This document shows, one piece after another, positions 50,979 through 61,425 of a stretch of DNA of 64,000 nt (position 1 is its first letter; the number at the start of each line of letters is the position of its first letter). Position numbers and translations under genes: made by a program. The notes beneath the pieces were generated by a model. That model saw only the letters and a program-made list of their open reading frames with translations. It was not told where the DNA came from and made no database searches. Origin of the DNA: Cyanidiococcus yangmingshanensis (Eukaryota > Rhodophyta > Bangiophyceae > Cyanidiales > Cyanidiaceae). The stretch covers positions 62,001 to 126,000 of the forward strand of contig VWRR01000018.1 of NCBI GenBank assembly GCA_013995675.1, written 5' to 3'.

Positions 50979-51220
50979 AATTCTTTTACCGATTTGCGGT
51001 AGGGATTCAGCATCTCAGGTAGGACGTGGCCAGGGTTGTTGTAACGAGTAAGACTCGACTCCCGGAGGCGATCGGTTCTTTCCGCGCGTCGTTGCGCAAC
51101 GCACGAGCGTCTCCCCGAGCGCATCGCCGTAATCCGTAGCAACGCAGTGCGAGACGCACCGCCACCTATCGACGTCATCGGAGCGCTGACATAAAACGAA
51201 ATGCGAATCTTTTCGGAGTC

Positions 51221-51442
51221 ATGTTTCGCCGTCTCGTGCGATCTCAAGCAAGGCCAGAGACCGATCCTAGCAGTCGTGCGCCAACAGTTCTGCCGCATAT
51301 AATCAAGGAGGCAGCCGCTGCGATCCATCTCGAGCCAGCAAGCAACGCGAAAGACGAGCAAGACCAGGTCCGTCTTTCCGTAGCCAAGTCTATTGAATGG
51401 CTTCGCCGCGCGTTCATGCGTCGTCCGTTGTTGAGCTCATGA
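51221..51442 (+). CDS. small hypothetical protein
   Basis: 73 residues from ATG 51221 with a mitochondrial-looking N-terminus (MFRRLVRSQARP) and a helix (DQVRLSVAKSIEWLRRAFMR). A second ATG frame, 51397-51657 (SLSDDQPPEDSKRRRVAA), overlaps its end in another frame. Either, neither or a shifted fusion may be real. Confidence 0.4.
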   Translation: MFRRLVRSQARPETDPSSRAPTVLPHIIKEAAAAIHLEPASNAKDEQDQVRLSVAKSIEWLRRAFMRRPLLSS

Positions 51443-51769
51443 AGAGAACTCTTCATTCAAACATGCCAGTTGTCCAGGGTCGTATTGTCCCAGAACAGAA
51501 TTGCCACCATGCAAATAACCGCTGCGCTAGTGAAATGATTCGATCTCGGTCTTGTCCAAACCGACGTCGAGCAATGGACGTATCGCATGAACGCGAGTTG
51601 TCCCTCAGCGACGACCAACCACCGGAGGATTCAAAGCGTCGCCGAGTCGCAGCCTGATGACGCCCTGTCGCGGCGATCCCCGCCTGGGATCGCTCCGGCA
51701 GTGCGCTGGAGCGGAGGATCACGGGACGCTCCGGCGACGTGCGCAGCTCGCCGGGATCTCGAAAGCGCC

Positions 51770-52393
51770 ATGTGGACCAAATCGTTCCACTTTGATCTAT
51801 TTAATGCTTCGGCGTTGGAAGCGGTCGCCGAACGCGTTGCACATGTTTGTGGTCGAGCGACCGCTTTGACGAACGCTGCACGAGTCGCGTGTGGAATAGC
51901 AAGTAGAGTGCACCATATGTTCGTGAGCGTTTCGACTTGGCTTAGAGGCGGACGACCTTCACAGAGCCGTGCCTCTCAGCGCAGTGCTCCGAGTTCGAAC
52001 TTGGGACTAGCGCGACGGGGAACGCGCAGCCGAGTCGGTTGTCAAGCGCTTGTGGCCAAGTCCGACCTGACTGGTTGGAAAGACTGGCTCAGCGGTGGCT
52101 GGCCAGGTGGCGAGGCGGGTTTTTTCAAGTGGCTCGACAGTGGTGGCGAGGACGACGTTCCTTACTTAGAACCGGAGAAACAGCCTCGAGCAGCCAAGGG
52201 GGGAGCGCGGCCTCAAGACGGTATGGCAGCACCGCGCACAGACGGTGCTGCGGGGCGTTACGGGTCAGCCCCGTCTTCGCCTACATCGCAAAAGGGGCGT
52301 GTCGTCACGAAACTGGTCACGAATCCGGTTACCGGTCGGATAACTTTGGAGTATGTCGCGGAGGACGAGGAGAACGAAGGCAGGAAGAACTGA
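51770..52393 (+). CDS. hypothetical protein, probably organellar
   Basis: 207 residues from ATG 51770; the frame is open back to an ATG at 51587. After a helical start (MWTKSFHFDLFNASALEAVA) and a basic Ser/Arg-rich linker comes a distinctive Trp/Gly block (GWKDWLSGGWPGGEAGFFKW, then DVPYLEPEKQP), followed by a disordered stretch and a closing beta-like segment (VVTKLVTNPVTGRITLEYV). The Gly/Trp block looks like a short conserved motif of algal/plant organellar proteins, but I cannot name it. Two other frames stay open past the stop, so the C-terminus may differ. Confidence 0.5.
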   Translation: MWTKSFHFDLFNASALEAVAERVAHVCGRATALTNAARVACGIASRVHHMFVSVSTWLRGGRPSQSRASQRSAPSSNLGLARRGTRSRVGCQALVAKSDLTGWKDWLSGGWPGGEAGFFKWLDSGGEDDVPYLEPEKQPRAAKGGARPQDGMAAPRTDGAAGRYGSAPSSPTSQKGRVVTKLVTNPVTGRITLEYVAEDEENEGRKN

Positions 52394-52554
52394 TACCGGA
52401 GCTGGGGAGCAGTTCGGTAGCCGACCATTTTCGTTTGGATACCGAAACCACTGCGGTGCTGTGGGCGCAGCTCGCATAGCGAGTTTGCGGACCAGCGAAG
52501 GAGCTTCAGCTTGAGTTTCGAGAACCGTAAACTGTTTTGCTCGTTTCATTCCTG

Positions 52555-53055
52555 TTCGATAAGGAGACAGCAACACCAAAATACGATCTTCTGTCTCTGT
52601 GTTCTATCTGCCGAACGGTCCGCAACAGTCCATCGAGTACGATCGATTTCGCCGCAGCCTTGAAAGCAAGCGATTCTCGCAGCGAATGAGCTACAGCATC
52701 TGAGCTCGTTGGCGCGCTGAGGCCGCGAGTCAAACTTCTCGGAACTGAACGGGATTTCTTTTCTGCAGATCGTTTGCCAGAAGTGGGTGAAGTTTCGAGA
52801 ACGCTGATTCTGTATCCGTTCGGTTGCATCGAGGGCCTCGACCGGTGCGCCGCAGAACACTGGCCCGGGTCTTTGTCACAGAACATGAGTTACGAGTTCC
52901 TGTCTCTGAAAGAAAGGCTACCAATTTCCAGTATCCCATCCCGTGAGTGCGCCTCTATCGACGAGAGACTCCATGTCGTTGCAGAAAAGTGTCCGAGTCA
53001 CTTACGGACCATATGCGATGCGTGGGGGACCCAATTCCATGAATTCTACGCATGA
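52555..53055 (+). other. coding-like region in two frames without a start codon
   Basis: One + frame reads VSVFYLPNGPQQSIEYDRFR up to TGA near 52700. Another then reads SELVGALRPRVKLLGTERDF and PEVGEVSRTLILYPFGCIEG through to 53055. Both look like real protein, and they are adjacent with a one-base offset, as in the frame-shifted genes of this window. No ATG precedes them in frame. Product unknown. Confidence 0.3.
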
Positions 53056-53235
53056 TTACGTAACCGCCCATACTCCTTGGCTTTCTCAAAGGTGCTCTTT
53101 TTTGTAGGCAGGCCCAAACCCTACTCCAAGATGCAGCTTCAAAAGTTAGGAATAGATCCTCCGTAGCGGTTGCATTTCGTGCATGGCTTTTGTGAAAGCG
53201 GCGCACGTTACAAAGGGTAGTTTCCATGATCAGTT

Positions 53236-53682
53236 TCACGGCTTGACGCTGATCCAGCTCTTACACTGCGCGCAGTAATAGCCGTCGAGCCCCGGTATGG
53301 CGACAGGGCCCTGACAAAGTCCACAAGTCCCATATCGGCCGTCCTTGTAAAGCGTGCCGAGCACGTCATCTGGTACGTCAACCGGCTGCGGAGGCGGAAT
53401 CTTCCCTTGTCTCTTGCGACCGGTCCGAGGAGGTTCTGCAGCCTCCAGCTCGACGGCGTGTGGGTTCCTCTTGAGCTCAGCTTTCCTGCGGCCTTCTTGC
53501 GCGCCGCTGTCCTGCAATGACAGCGTGACAATGCCTCGTTTGGGCAGCGTGCGACGCAACCTCGCAGAGCAGCGCACAGCGCTGGTCCAAGCCGCTGTCA
53601 AGAGTTGACCTCTAGTTCTCGAAACGCTGGGGGGACGAACGCGAGCCCCCAGCCTGATCCGGTCTACCGTCGCCTGAAACAT
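53236..53682 (-). CDS. small zinc-ribbon-like protein, probably organellar
   Basis: 148 residues from ATG 53682 (the frame's first codon upstream is a GTG). The N-terminal half is very Arg/Ser-rich, like a transit peptide. A Pro-rich linker (KIPPPQPVDVPDD) leads to TCGLCQGPVAIPGLDGYYCA followed by QCKSW, a CxxC...CxxC zinc ribbon at the extreme C-terminus. Such ribbons occur in plastid ribosome- or photosystem-assembly factors, but no specific family is recognised. Confidence 0.6.
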   Translation of the reverse strand: MFQATVDRIRLGARVRPPSVSRTRGQLLTAAWTSAVRCSARLRRTLPKRGIVTLSLQDSGAQEGRRKAELKRNPHAVELEAAEPPRTGRKRQGKIPPPQPVDVPDDVLGTLYKDGRYGTCGLCQGPVAIPGLDGYYCAQCKSWISVKP

Positions 53683-54445
53683 CACTCAAAGCAACTTGGA
53701 TGAAAACCAGTGACGGGACAGACACGGAGCCGACAAGGTATCCGCATGATGATCACTCCAGGGGCCCTGTTCGACAAACGTCCAAGAAATTTCGGTTCGA
53801 ATCCCGGCTGATGCTCGCGGACGGTTCCTGGAAGATGCACCACGGGTTTTGCGCTCCGGAATAGGTCTTGAACGTCTCTCTGCAGATTCATGGCGTACAA
53901 ATACGTGGCCAAGGGATCAGACTGGGTTGTTCTGGCTTTTCTCTCGCTCCTGAAAGGAACCGCATGCCTTTGGGCGAGGAATACTCATGGTAGGATCTAT
54001 CGGTAGGCACGAGTCGGTTTCAGAATAGACGCTCTTCCGAACGCCTCGCATTGTTCTGGTGGATTTCTGACAAGGCGAATGCAAAATCATGCTTTTTGGA
54101 CAGCCGAGCATACACGTAAATACTTGGTCATCGGAGGGCCACTCTTTACGATCGCCTAGTCCCGTGCTACCCGGCAGAGCGTCTCTCAACGCCGATACCG
54201 CAAACGCCAATGCTCTCAATGCCCCAAAAGAACGCAAAGCTATCGCCAAACCGCCACAACTCCGCCGTACACCCCAGGAATGCACGAAATATTTTTCACG
54301 GATGTGTCCTCAAGCCATGAATCCGTGGCGAACAAACCAGGAGAAAATTCCGCGCTGACTACTCTGAAAACGCCCTATTCGTTCGATTTTTTGCATGATA
54401 AAAGTCTGTCCATTTCCCTCCGTTCTCGTACGTTCGAAACGATCG
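53683..54445. other. gap with an isolated tRNA B-box-like motif
   Basis: No gene seen. GGTTCGAATCC at 53794-53804 matches the tRNA B-box consensus, but I could not fold a cloverleaf around it. Confidence 0.35.
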
Positions 54446-55123
54446 TTACCAATACAACTTGTTTTGATTCTTGTAAACGATTTGCTGCTGCTGCTGCTGC
54501 TGCTTGGGGCATACCTCGACCTTCTCGTACTGCAGGCAGACTTTTTCCTTCTTCACGCACTTCTTGCCGTAGGCTTTGCAGCTCTGTGCAAACTGAATGC
54601 ACTTACCTTTTGCATATTGTTCACATACCTTCGCGTGCTTCGCGCACACCTTGATGTTCTGGTAAGCCGTCCCGTATTGCAAACATTGGACTCTTGTCGG
54701 TCACTTCCTCGACACAAACTTGCACCTTCTTGCACGGCTCAACCTTTTGAGTCGGGGCAGACCAGCGCTGCGACCAGTAGCTCCACTGCTGCTTCTGCAC
54801 CTCCTGCTTTTGGCATTGCTCCTCGTAGCCGTACTTGGCGCACTTTTTGCCATACTTGATACAAACCTTCACCGGTTCCTTTTCGTACTGGTATTCGACG
54901 CACTTTTTCTTCTGCTTCACACAGATCTGCTCGTATTCGGCACATACGTTCACCGGCTCGATGCAAACTTTTTCGTACTTGGTGCAGTTCGTGCCATATT
55001 GTATGCACTGATCTTGTAGTAGCATTTCTGCTTTAAGTCTGTTGAGAGCGCTCGCTGCGGCACAGCGAATATCAACAGCACTGCAAAGAGAGCGAGTAAA
55101 ATAGGTGCCCGAACAGATAGCAT
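54446..55123 (-). CDS. secreted Cys/Tyr-repeat protein, Lys/Glu-rich member; two frame shifts as assembled
   Basis: ATG 55123 opens a signal peptide (MLSVRAPILLALFAVLLIF, cleavage near RALS). The frame is lost near 55045, where one extra A in an AAA run would continue into LLQDQCIQYGTNCTKYEKVC. The repeat part runs on with C-x2-Y-x3-C spacing (VCAEYEQICV, VCIKYGKKCAKYG). It changes frame again near 54685 and ends VEVCPKQQQQQQQIVYKNQN at TAA 54446-54448, for about 225 residues. Both shifts sit at or next to homopolymers. The design matches the intact Q-rich neighbour at 56154. A disulfide- or dityrosine-linked extracellular matrix role is inferred; the family is unknown to me. Confidence 0.7.
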
Positions 55124-56153
55124 CTTGATAGGGAACGCTGGAAATTGACTTGAGTTACGTTTACGAATCAAGAACGACAATAAATTTTCCACTGAAGACG
55201 ATACCAGTATGATTACTGCCATGCGAATCCCCATTCCAGTAAATTTATGGTACTCGATGCGCTGTTCGCGGGGATTTCCTGCATCCTGAGAATCTAGTGG
55301 ATATACTCGATTGGCTGACGTGCGGCAGCAAGTTGAAGCGGTGCGGACACGTTGCGCCTCCTGATCCAGGCGCGCATCTTCCGCCGGGGAAAACAACAGC
55401 GACCCGACGACGACGGCTTGCCCGCTTCTGCGCTTTGGATTCGCCACCGGCGTCTCCAGCTGGCGTGTGGCGGACACGTGGCCATCGGCGCATCCTGTTT
55501 CCGCCAGCGGTCGTCGTGCAACGCTTTGATGGTTGTATTTAGGGTGGATGATCTTCGCTCTGCATCTTCAAAGGTCGTGAAAATCTACTGTATCTGACCA
55601 CAAGCAAGCGGTACCAGTATGCTGCGGAAGCGGTCCTGCATATCTTGCGCCTCTTTAGAGCAAGCACCTAAGTAGATACGCTACCGCTAAATTGAAACAG
55701 GGTTCTTCAGAAAGCGCGAGGCAGGAGAGTCGGTTGTAAGAGAACTCAGTGGACCGTGGCGATCCGTATCGCAGTCCAAATGGTTCGTAGACACCTTTGT
55801 AGTCATTTGCATCGACGAATACAGAACACCACCTCCTTTACGTATTTCTGTTACGCTCGCGACCGCATTCACTTTGACTGTATCGGTCCTCGCTTGAGGC
55901 AGTCGACCTTTCCTGCCTACATCTATCCATCCATGCATAACACATTGACCACGTGAGCCATAGTCTCAATGTATATTCAATTTCGCCAAGACATCTTGGT
56001 GTGTATGCCAGACCGTGAGCAGGGCGGCGGGTCGCTACTACGCCCCCCTTGCCTAGTGCACAGGCCTCTTCGCGGTACATCCAGTCCATCGCTCCTGAAG
56101 GCTCTTCGCTTTCCCTGATAAATTTGATAAAAACACCCGTCATCGAAGCTATC
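55124..56153. other. gap between the two Cys/Tyr-repeat genes
   Basis: No gene seen. A CpG-rich block at about 55330-55530 is the likely promoter of the gene at 54446-55123. Confidence 0.45.
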
Positions 56154-57014
56154 TTAGTTCCAGCCCTGCATATTACCACTCGTATAATATTGCGTCTGTT
56201 GTTGTGGTTGAGAGTAGTCTTTCTTTTGCTGGACTTGTTTCTTCTGTTGCGTCACTTGGACTTGTTTGGCTTGCTGCTGCTTATACTGTCCAACCTGCAC
56301 CGCCTGCTGCTGCTGTTGCTGACAAACCTGAACGTCTTGGTACTGCTGACATACTTGCTGATAACCGGTGCATTTCTGACCATACTGAGAACATCCCTGC
56401 TCGTACTGCAGGCATTTGCCCTTCTGGTATTGGACGCACTTGTTCTCATATGCAGCGCAAACCTGCGTGGTCTGATACTGGGTCGTGTACTGGGCACACT
56501 TGTTCTTGTTCTGCTGGTATTTCAAGCATTGCTTCTTGCACACCGGCGTTTGCTGCCAACGGCGCGACCATCCAGAGCCTTTCATCTTCTGATCCTTCGC
56601 AGAAATCTGCTGTTGCTGCGGTGCTGGCTTCTGAGGAGCCGCCTGAACCTTTTGGGCAACCGGTGTCTGCTGCTGTGCCTGTGCCTGTTGGGTCGCCTGC
56701 TGCTCCTGCGCGCAACTAGAAGAGTATTCGATGCACTCCTGCTCGTAGGCCGCACAAACTTTCACAGGCTTTTGTGTGGTCTGATACTGTTTGCACTGCT
56801 GTTGCTGCTGCACGCACTCTTGCGAATATTGTTTGCACTGCTGGCTTGGCTGCAAGCATACTGTTTGATACCCAGTGCACTGGTTCCCATATTGCACACA
56901 TTGTCTTTGCGTCGAGCACTGCTGGTTCCATGCCCAAGCACCGGAACGAGTGGCGCAAAGTGCCCAGACCAAGAGCACAGTAAACAGAACACTTGATTTC
57001 AAACGATAGTACAT
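56154..57014 (-). CDS. secreted Cys/Tyr-repeat protein, Gln-rich member
   Basis: 286 residues from ATG 57014 in one intact frame, with a clear signal peptide ending GAWAWNQQ. The body is built of short units C-x2-Y-x3-C (CVQYGNQCTGYQTVC, CAAYENKCVQYQKGKCLQY, CSQYGQKCTGYQQVCQQY). It is interrupted at residues about 100-150 by a Gln/Ala/Pro-rich, Cys-free stretch with a basic WSRRW patch, and ends in a Gln/Lys/Tyr-rich tail. Cysteine and tyrosine alternate regularly, with few hydrophobic residues, which suggests an extended cross-linked fibre or coat rather than a globular enzyme. The paralogue at 54446 has the same plan with Lys/Glu in place of Gln. No known domain. Confidence 0.82.
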   Translation of the reverse strand: MYYRLKSSVLFTVLLVWALCATRSGAWAWNQQCSTQRQCVQYGNQCTGYQTVCLQPSQQCKQYSQECVQQQQQCKQYQTTQKPVKVCAAYEQECIEYSSSCAQEQQATQQAQAQQQTPVAQKVQAAPQKPAPQQQQISAKDQKMKGSGWSRRWQQTPVCKKQCLKYQQNKNKCAQYTTQYQTTQVCAAYENKCVQYQKGKCLQYEQGCSQYGQKCTGYQQVCQQYQDVQVCQQQQQQAVQVGQYKQQQAKQVQVTQQKKQVQQKKDYSQPQQQTQYYTSGNMQGWN

Positions 57015-57367
57015 ATTTTGCAATATTTTCCCACTAGTTAAGCGTTATGACAACACCAACTCCTATCAGCCTTAGTGCTGCCCACGGGCCCGACAACGTG
57101 CCTATCCTCGATGCACGTGTGTCCCGTCGAAATTCAAAGAATATCTGATCGAACAGAGCCCAGACACGTGCTATAGGTCTACTCGACACGATTTCTGTGG
57201 CCTCCAGAGGCAACCTGCGGGAACCTGTGGCGCAGAGACGCGCGCGGAATATCTGCATCGAGATCTGCGGTCCCGTGTCTCTGGTGGCGGGACGTGTCCT
57301 CGGTGCTGTCGCCGTCGTGTCCGGATCCTGGAACCAATCGAAGGAGAAAACAGCACACAGCGACACG

Positions 57368-57427
57368 AATTCGGTTCACGCCAGGCGTGTCCTTTCAGGC
57401 ACATTATTGTCAAGCAGGACACGTTTT
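57368..57427. repeat. imperfect tandem repeat, unit 1
   Basis: About 60 bp starting AATTCGG and containing ATTATTGTCAAGC then GGACACGTTTT. It resembles 57472-57530 at roughly 102-bp spacing, with scattered substitutions. Confidence 0.7.
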
Positions 57428-57471
57428 TGCATTACAGATTGATGAATTAGACTCCTATGCAGTGGCAAAGA

Positions 57472-57530
57472 AATTCGGCCCACCGGACGTTTCTTTTCAG
57501 TATATTATTGTCAAGCGGGACCCGTTTTGT
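57472..57530. repeat. imperfect tandem repeat, unit 2
   Basis: Second unit, sharing AATTCGG, TTTCAG, ATTATTGTCAAGC and CGTTTT with 57368-57427. It lies inside a + frame (57294-57638, GTG start) reading IDELDSYAVAKKFGPPDVSF and FQYIIVKRDPFCPMIDGECI, which looks protein-like but has no ATG. Confidence 0.7.
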
Positions 57531-59310
57531 CCTATGATTGATGGAGAATGCATTCTTCTGCATCGTAACGTCAGCCGTAAAGTACGTTGTCAGAACGGAG
57601 GCCTCTCCCAAGTAGGCCAGAAAGGTATATGGCACTAGCGTTCTCTTCCTTTTTCAACTCGCTTGATCTTATCGCGCAAAAATCACAACTAGACGGCTTT
57701 AGAGTCTACTCTTCTCATCTGACCCGTTTAATCTAGACCCTGCACCAGATAGGCGCGCCAAGTCGGATCCGTATATGAAAGAGCTGTACAGAAAAGTCAA
57801 CCAACCTATGCTTTGGTTTTCATTTCCGCGACTCGAAAAGCTTGAATACCTCCGGAGAACACAGTTGTCCCAGAGTTTCCCAGCAGCCGAGATCCGCGAT
57901 CGCCTGCTTCCAGGTTCTATGTTTGGAATTGGATACAGAGTTTGCTGTTTGTTGCCGTATTTTTTTCCTCAGCATGCTGGATAACCTAGGAGAGCGACAT
58001 GCTATCGAATCCAGTCACGTTTCGCAGCGATCTCGAAGTATCCGTCGTATGCCTCAGGAGGATCGACACGAAATTGTGTCTATGTCTTCAGATCGTCAAT
58101 GAACTCGAAATTCTGTGGCGCATTTCTCTGACCTTTATGAATGCAATTCATTTGAAGTCGCGCTTGTTTTTTCATGCGTTGTAAATTCAATGATCCTTTG
58201 CCGTGCAGAGAAAGTTTAGCGGTTATAGACTCCCAGTCGACATGTGTTTCAGGTTGGTTCGGGATTCATCTTTAGTGTTCGTACGGAACTCAGCGTACGT
58301 CTGAGGAAAACGCTCAGTCGCCATCGACAGGGACCTGTTTCACCCGCGCTCGCACTTTACCAAGCGGAAGCAAATGAAAGGGAAGCTGGCTGTGTTTGCT
58401 TTTCTCACGGAATTGAATTCCAACAAATTTGAATCCGCCCGTACTCTGGGCCTCGGATATCGTCAATTTCTGTTCGTCCGGGTAAAATATCCAAGAACCG
58501 CAATCGGCTTCACGCGTGCCATGGAAGCTCCCAATCCAGATCACACAATGAATCGGATGCGGCTCGAGTTGAAAATACTCTCCCCCGATGACCTAGTCAG
58601 CACCGGAAGCGCCAAAGTGTCTCTCGCCAAGGCTTTTCGTATGCGGGCGAATTAGAATATGCTGAGGCACACGGATGAATCGCTCGTCAACGAAAGAGCT
58701 CAGATATCCAAAGAAATCATCGCTGCGTTCCCTGATCTCCATAAGAATCTCGTTGAGGTTCAGGCATGGGTCATAACTCGTCATGAGCAGCTGAAGGTTA
58801 CATGACGCTATCCCGGGTGGAGGCCAAAAGTCGAGGTAAGAACTCAGTATCAAAGTCTCAACCAGATTCATCCTTCGAGGTCCATTGGCAAACACTGCCA
58901 GTCAATAGACACGACTCCTGTGTTCAGGTTTGCAACCGAGGAGTTGTCATGCGCGTGGAGAAACCGTCGCGACGAACCGTCCTTGTCGTCCATCAATTCT
59001 AAAAGTACCTTAACATGCTCGGCGTTCCTTCCAAATCACAAAAGCCAGGACAAGTGCTATGGAGATTCAGTTTCGTTCAAGCGTCCCCCTCGGTTCTAGG
59101 CGCTGGAACATCGCTTAGCACATGTTTCGTAGTTCCAAGAACGGCGGAATCATGTCATTGTAGCAGAGTGAGGCAGTTGCGCCTCGCACGAGGTCTTGCT
59201 TGAACCAAGCCGGCCTATTCGAGGTGCAGGCTTTTCCTTCTTCTGCCTGAGGAGGCGCCGCTCGCGCTCTCTTACCTATTTTCCTTCTATGCGATTGTGA
59301 CGCTTTCCGG

Positions 59311-59853
59311 GTGCTTTTTGTCTTGTTGAGAACGTTACCCTTTACGACCCGCAAAAGCGGATGCACCGTTGCACCAGAGATGCAACGAGGACGCGAAGCG
59401 TACACAGCGCCAGTTGTGGGCGCCAAGGCTGCTGTACACCGGACGCCACCACTCCGCACGCAGTCATATGGACCTCGAAAGAGACTTGAAATTTCCCCTG
59501 ACATATTCGTGGCAAGTCTCGGACCCAAGAAGCTTAGTTTACCGACACCTCGGTTGATGAAATACAGGAAACGTTGAACTTGATCCCACTAACGCGCCGC
59601 AACGAGTGCGTCACTCGAGACCGACGCTCCACAACAGTCCGGAGACGTCGATGGTCTGAAAAGCGAACGTCAGGTCACTGCGGAACTGCTTGCTTGGCCT
59701 GTACAAAAACTGCGACGTGCTCTGGATCCAAGCCTAGCAGTTGGTGATAAAGCCGTTCACGCTCGAGACCTCGTACAATGCTTGCAGCGTTTGAAGACTG
59801 CTGTTCCACGCCAGGCGTCCCAGTGGTGCCGCAAAGGTTCTATGGCGCGATAG
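59311..59853 (+). other. plus-strand coding-like fragments, unknown product
   Basis: A frame at 59311-59577 (APVVGAKAAVHRTPPLRTQS, LEISPDIFVASLGPKKLSLP) is followed by an ATG-less open stretch 59593-59853 (LKSERQVTAELLAWPVQKLR, HARDLVQCLQRLKTAVPRQA). Composition is convincing for the second piece. Together they could be one damaged gene. A minus-strand frame at 59757-60143 competes for part of it. Confidence 0.25.
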
Positions 59854-60215
59854 GCCTGCTGAAGCCGCTGCACGACTGCGCGCCACTCATTTGGGGCCGG
59901 CGCGAGACTTTCAAACCTCCATGATTGCGCGCGGCGGCGGATCTCGGTCAATGCGGGTGAGCGCGCGCACACGCCCAAGAAACCGACCGAGATTGGCATT
60001 GGGCACGAAAAGCAGAGCGCGTATTCATTTGGCGCGTCCAGCGTGCAAGCACCGCTGCAGTCTGCCAGACTTACGCTCTTGAAAATTTCGGGACAGAAAA
60101 GTCGAAAAGTCAGAGCCGTTTTGAAGTATAAAGTAGGATGCAAATTAGGAATTCGTAGACGCTAGAGACGGTGCGTTTTATCAAGCGAAGCACGAATAAA
60201 ATCAAGCTGTCTGGG

Positions 60216-61425
60216 ATGGAACGCATGCAGAGCGGAGCGATTGATCTGCGACCCTCGCAGCGCTTGGCTGCCGTGTTCAATAGTTTTTCTGAAAATCAGC
60301 ACCATGGTCAGTCAGTTGAACGAAGTTTGCTGAGCGAGATTCTGCGGTTTGCTCAACGCGGAGGGTCCGACCAGTCGCCTGCTTCCGTCGCTGCAGCTAT
60401 CGAGCGTTTAACGCGCGGCTCCATTCGTTTGGCGTTCACCGAAGTCGGTTGCAACTGGATTGGTGAACCAGCCACCTCGAGCTTGATTGAAAGCTCCTAT
60501 CTTCCTCTTCGTGTGTACCGTTCTGAGTTGAGCAGGGGACGAAAAGTGCCAACGAGCGGCAAGGTCAAAGCGCGTGCAGAACCAGTTTTCAGCGTTGGCG
60601 TCGTGGTTGCTGTCCAGCGCTCAGCTCCGAGCATCAAGAAACGAATAGGAGATGTCTCAAGTGATGATGAAAAGATGGGCTATATTGGTCTAGCGCCTTT
60701 CGAGAAACCACCAACGATGACGAAAGGTTGCCCTCGCGAAGTATCGCAACATGCTAGCGTGAAGGTCTCTTTATGGCTTGCTCTAGTGACTGGGCCACGT
60801 GACAGGAATGCACACCCCGTAGAGTTGGGGGATGTGGTGCTTTTTGCGCAGACCGCAGAACAACGAGCCTGTCAAGAACATGTCCAGTGCGCTCTTAAGG
60901 GCCCCAGCGGATGCCGGCGCGATGAACCTACTGGTGCACAAGCCGGTTGTGTGCTTTCTTGGACGATGCCACGACGCCGTGCTCTGCCCTGGCTTGAACC
61001 AGCACATCGATTCGCAAGGTCCGAAACCAGCAACCCATTGTGAACGCATTTTTGATCGACGCCTTTTCCCTCAAACCTCTGCTGGGATGCGATGTCGCTC
61101 GTGTACCAAACGACTGTACGATGCAAGTTCTAGAACTCGCCGTCCCGAGCTCAATCCTGGCATTGTACCCCGAGCGAGCGTGTTCCCTCGGCGTTTTTGC
61201 CAACGGACATTCGTTGGGCTCTGTTTCAGCGCGCACCGAAGCACCAAAACACCGGCCAACTGGAGACCATTGGGTTGCCAAACTTTGCTGAGATGCTCAT
61301 TTTATCAGCTGCCTCGGGATACAGACACCACGTGCATTCCAAATCGACTGGAACCCAATATGCAGCGAACGCTTATGACCGCCCCAATCCTAAAGCGCGC
61401 TCGCGCCGGATGTCGTCTTTCGTAG
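60216..61425 (+). CDS. MCM10-like replication initiation protein; one-base shift near 60850-60915
   Basis: ATG 60216. The frame is open from a GTG at 60171. Order of features fits MCM10: a lead-in PLRVYRSELSRGRKVPTSGK (compare the SELxxRMxGRKFxxL lead of MCM10), an OB-fold-like FSVGVVVAVQRSAPS...VKVSLWLAL...VELGDVVLFAQT, then after a frame change NLLVHKPVVCFLGRCHDAVL and a zinc-finger-like THCERIFDRRLF...RCRSCTKRLYDASSRTRRPE (MCM10 has C...C-x2-C...H followed by SSxRxEL). MCM10 binds MCM2-7, CDC45 and DNA to activate the helicase. The call rests on motif order and spacing, not high identity. The break between the OB-like and zinc-finger parts is one base. Confidence 0.5.

Larger units (their letters stand above)
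57015..60215. other. gene-poor 3.2-kb stretch with broken coding-like fragments
   Basis: No complete gene is supported. It holds an imperfect tandem repeat near 57368-57530, protein-like minus-strand text at 58314-58544 and 58593-58895 (EILMEIRERSDDFFGYLSSF) in different frames, and plus-strand fragments at 59311-59853. These may be remnants or frame-damaged genes. Confidence 0.4.

Noticed and set aside
53744-53815. Possible tRNA gene around the perfect B-box GGTTCGAATCC (53794-53804)
   Set aside because: Spacing to a GCAT start is right, but the T-stem has a mismatch and two wobbles, the acceptor pairs at only about five of seven positions, and no D or anticodon arm forms. A permuted tRNA was considered; no matching 5' half is visible just downstream.
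54482-54506. CTG triplet repeat as a free microsatellite
   Set aside because: It encodes the poly-Gln tail of the minus-strand Cys/Tyr-repeat protein.
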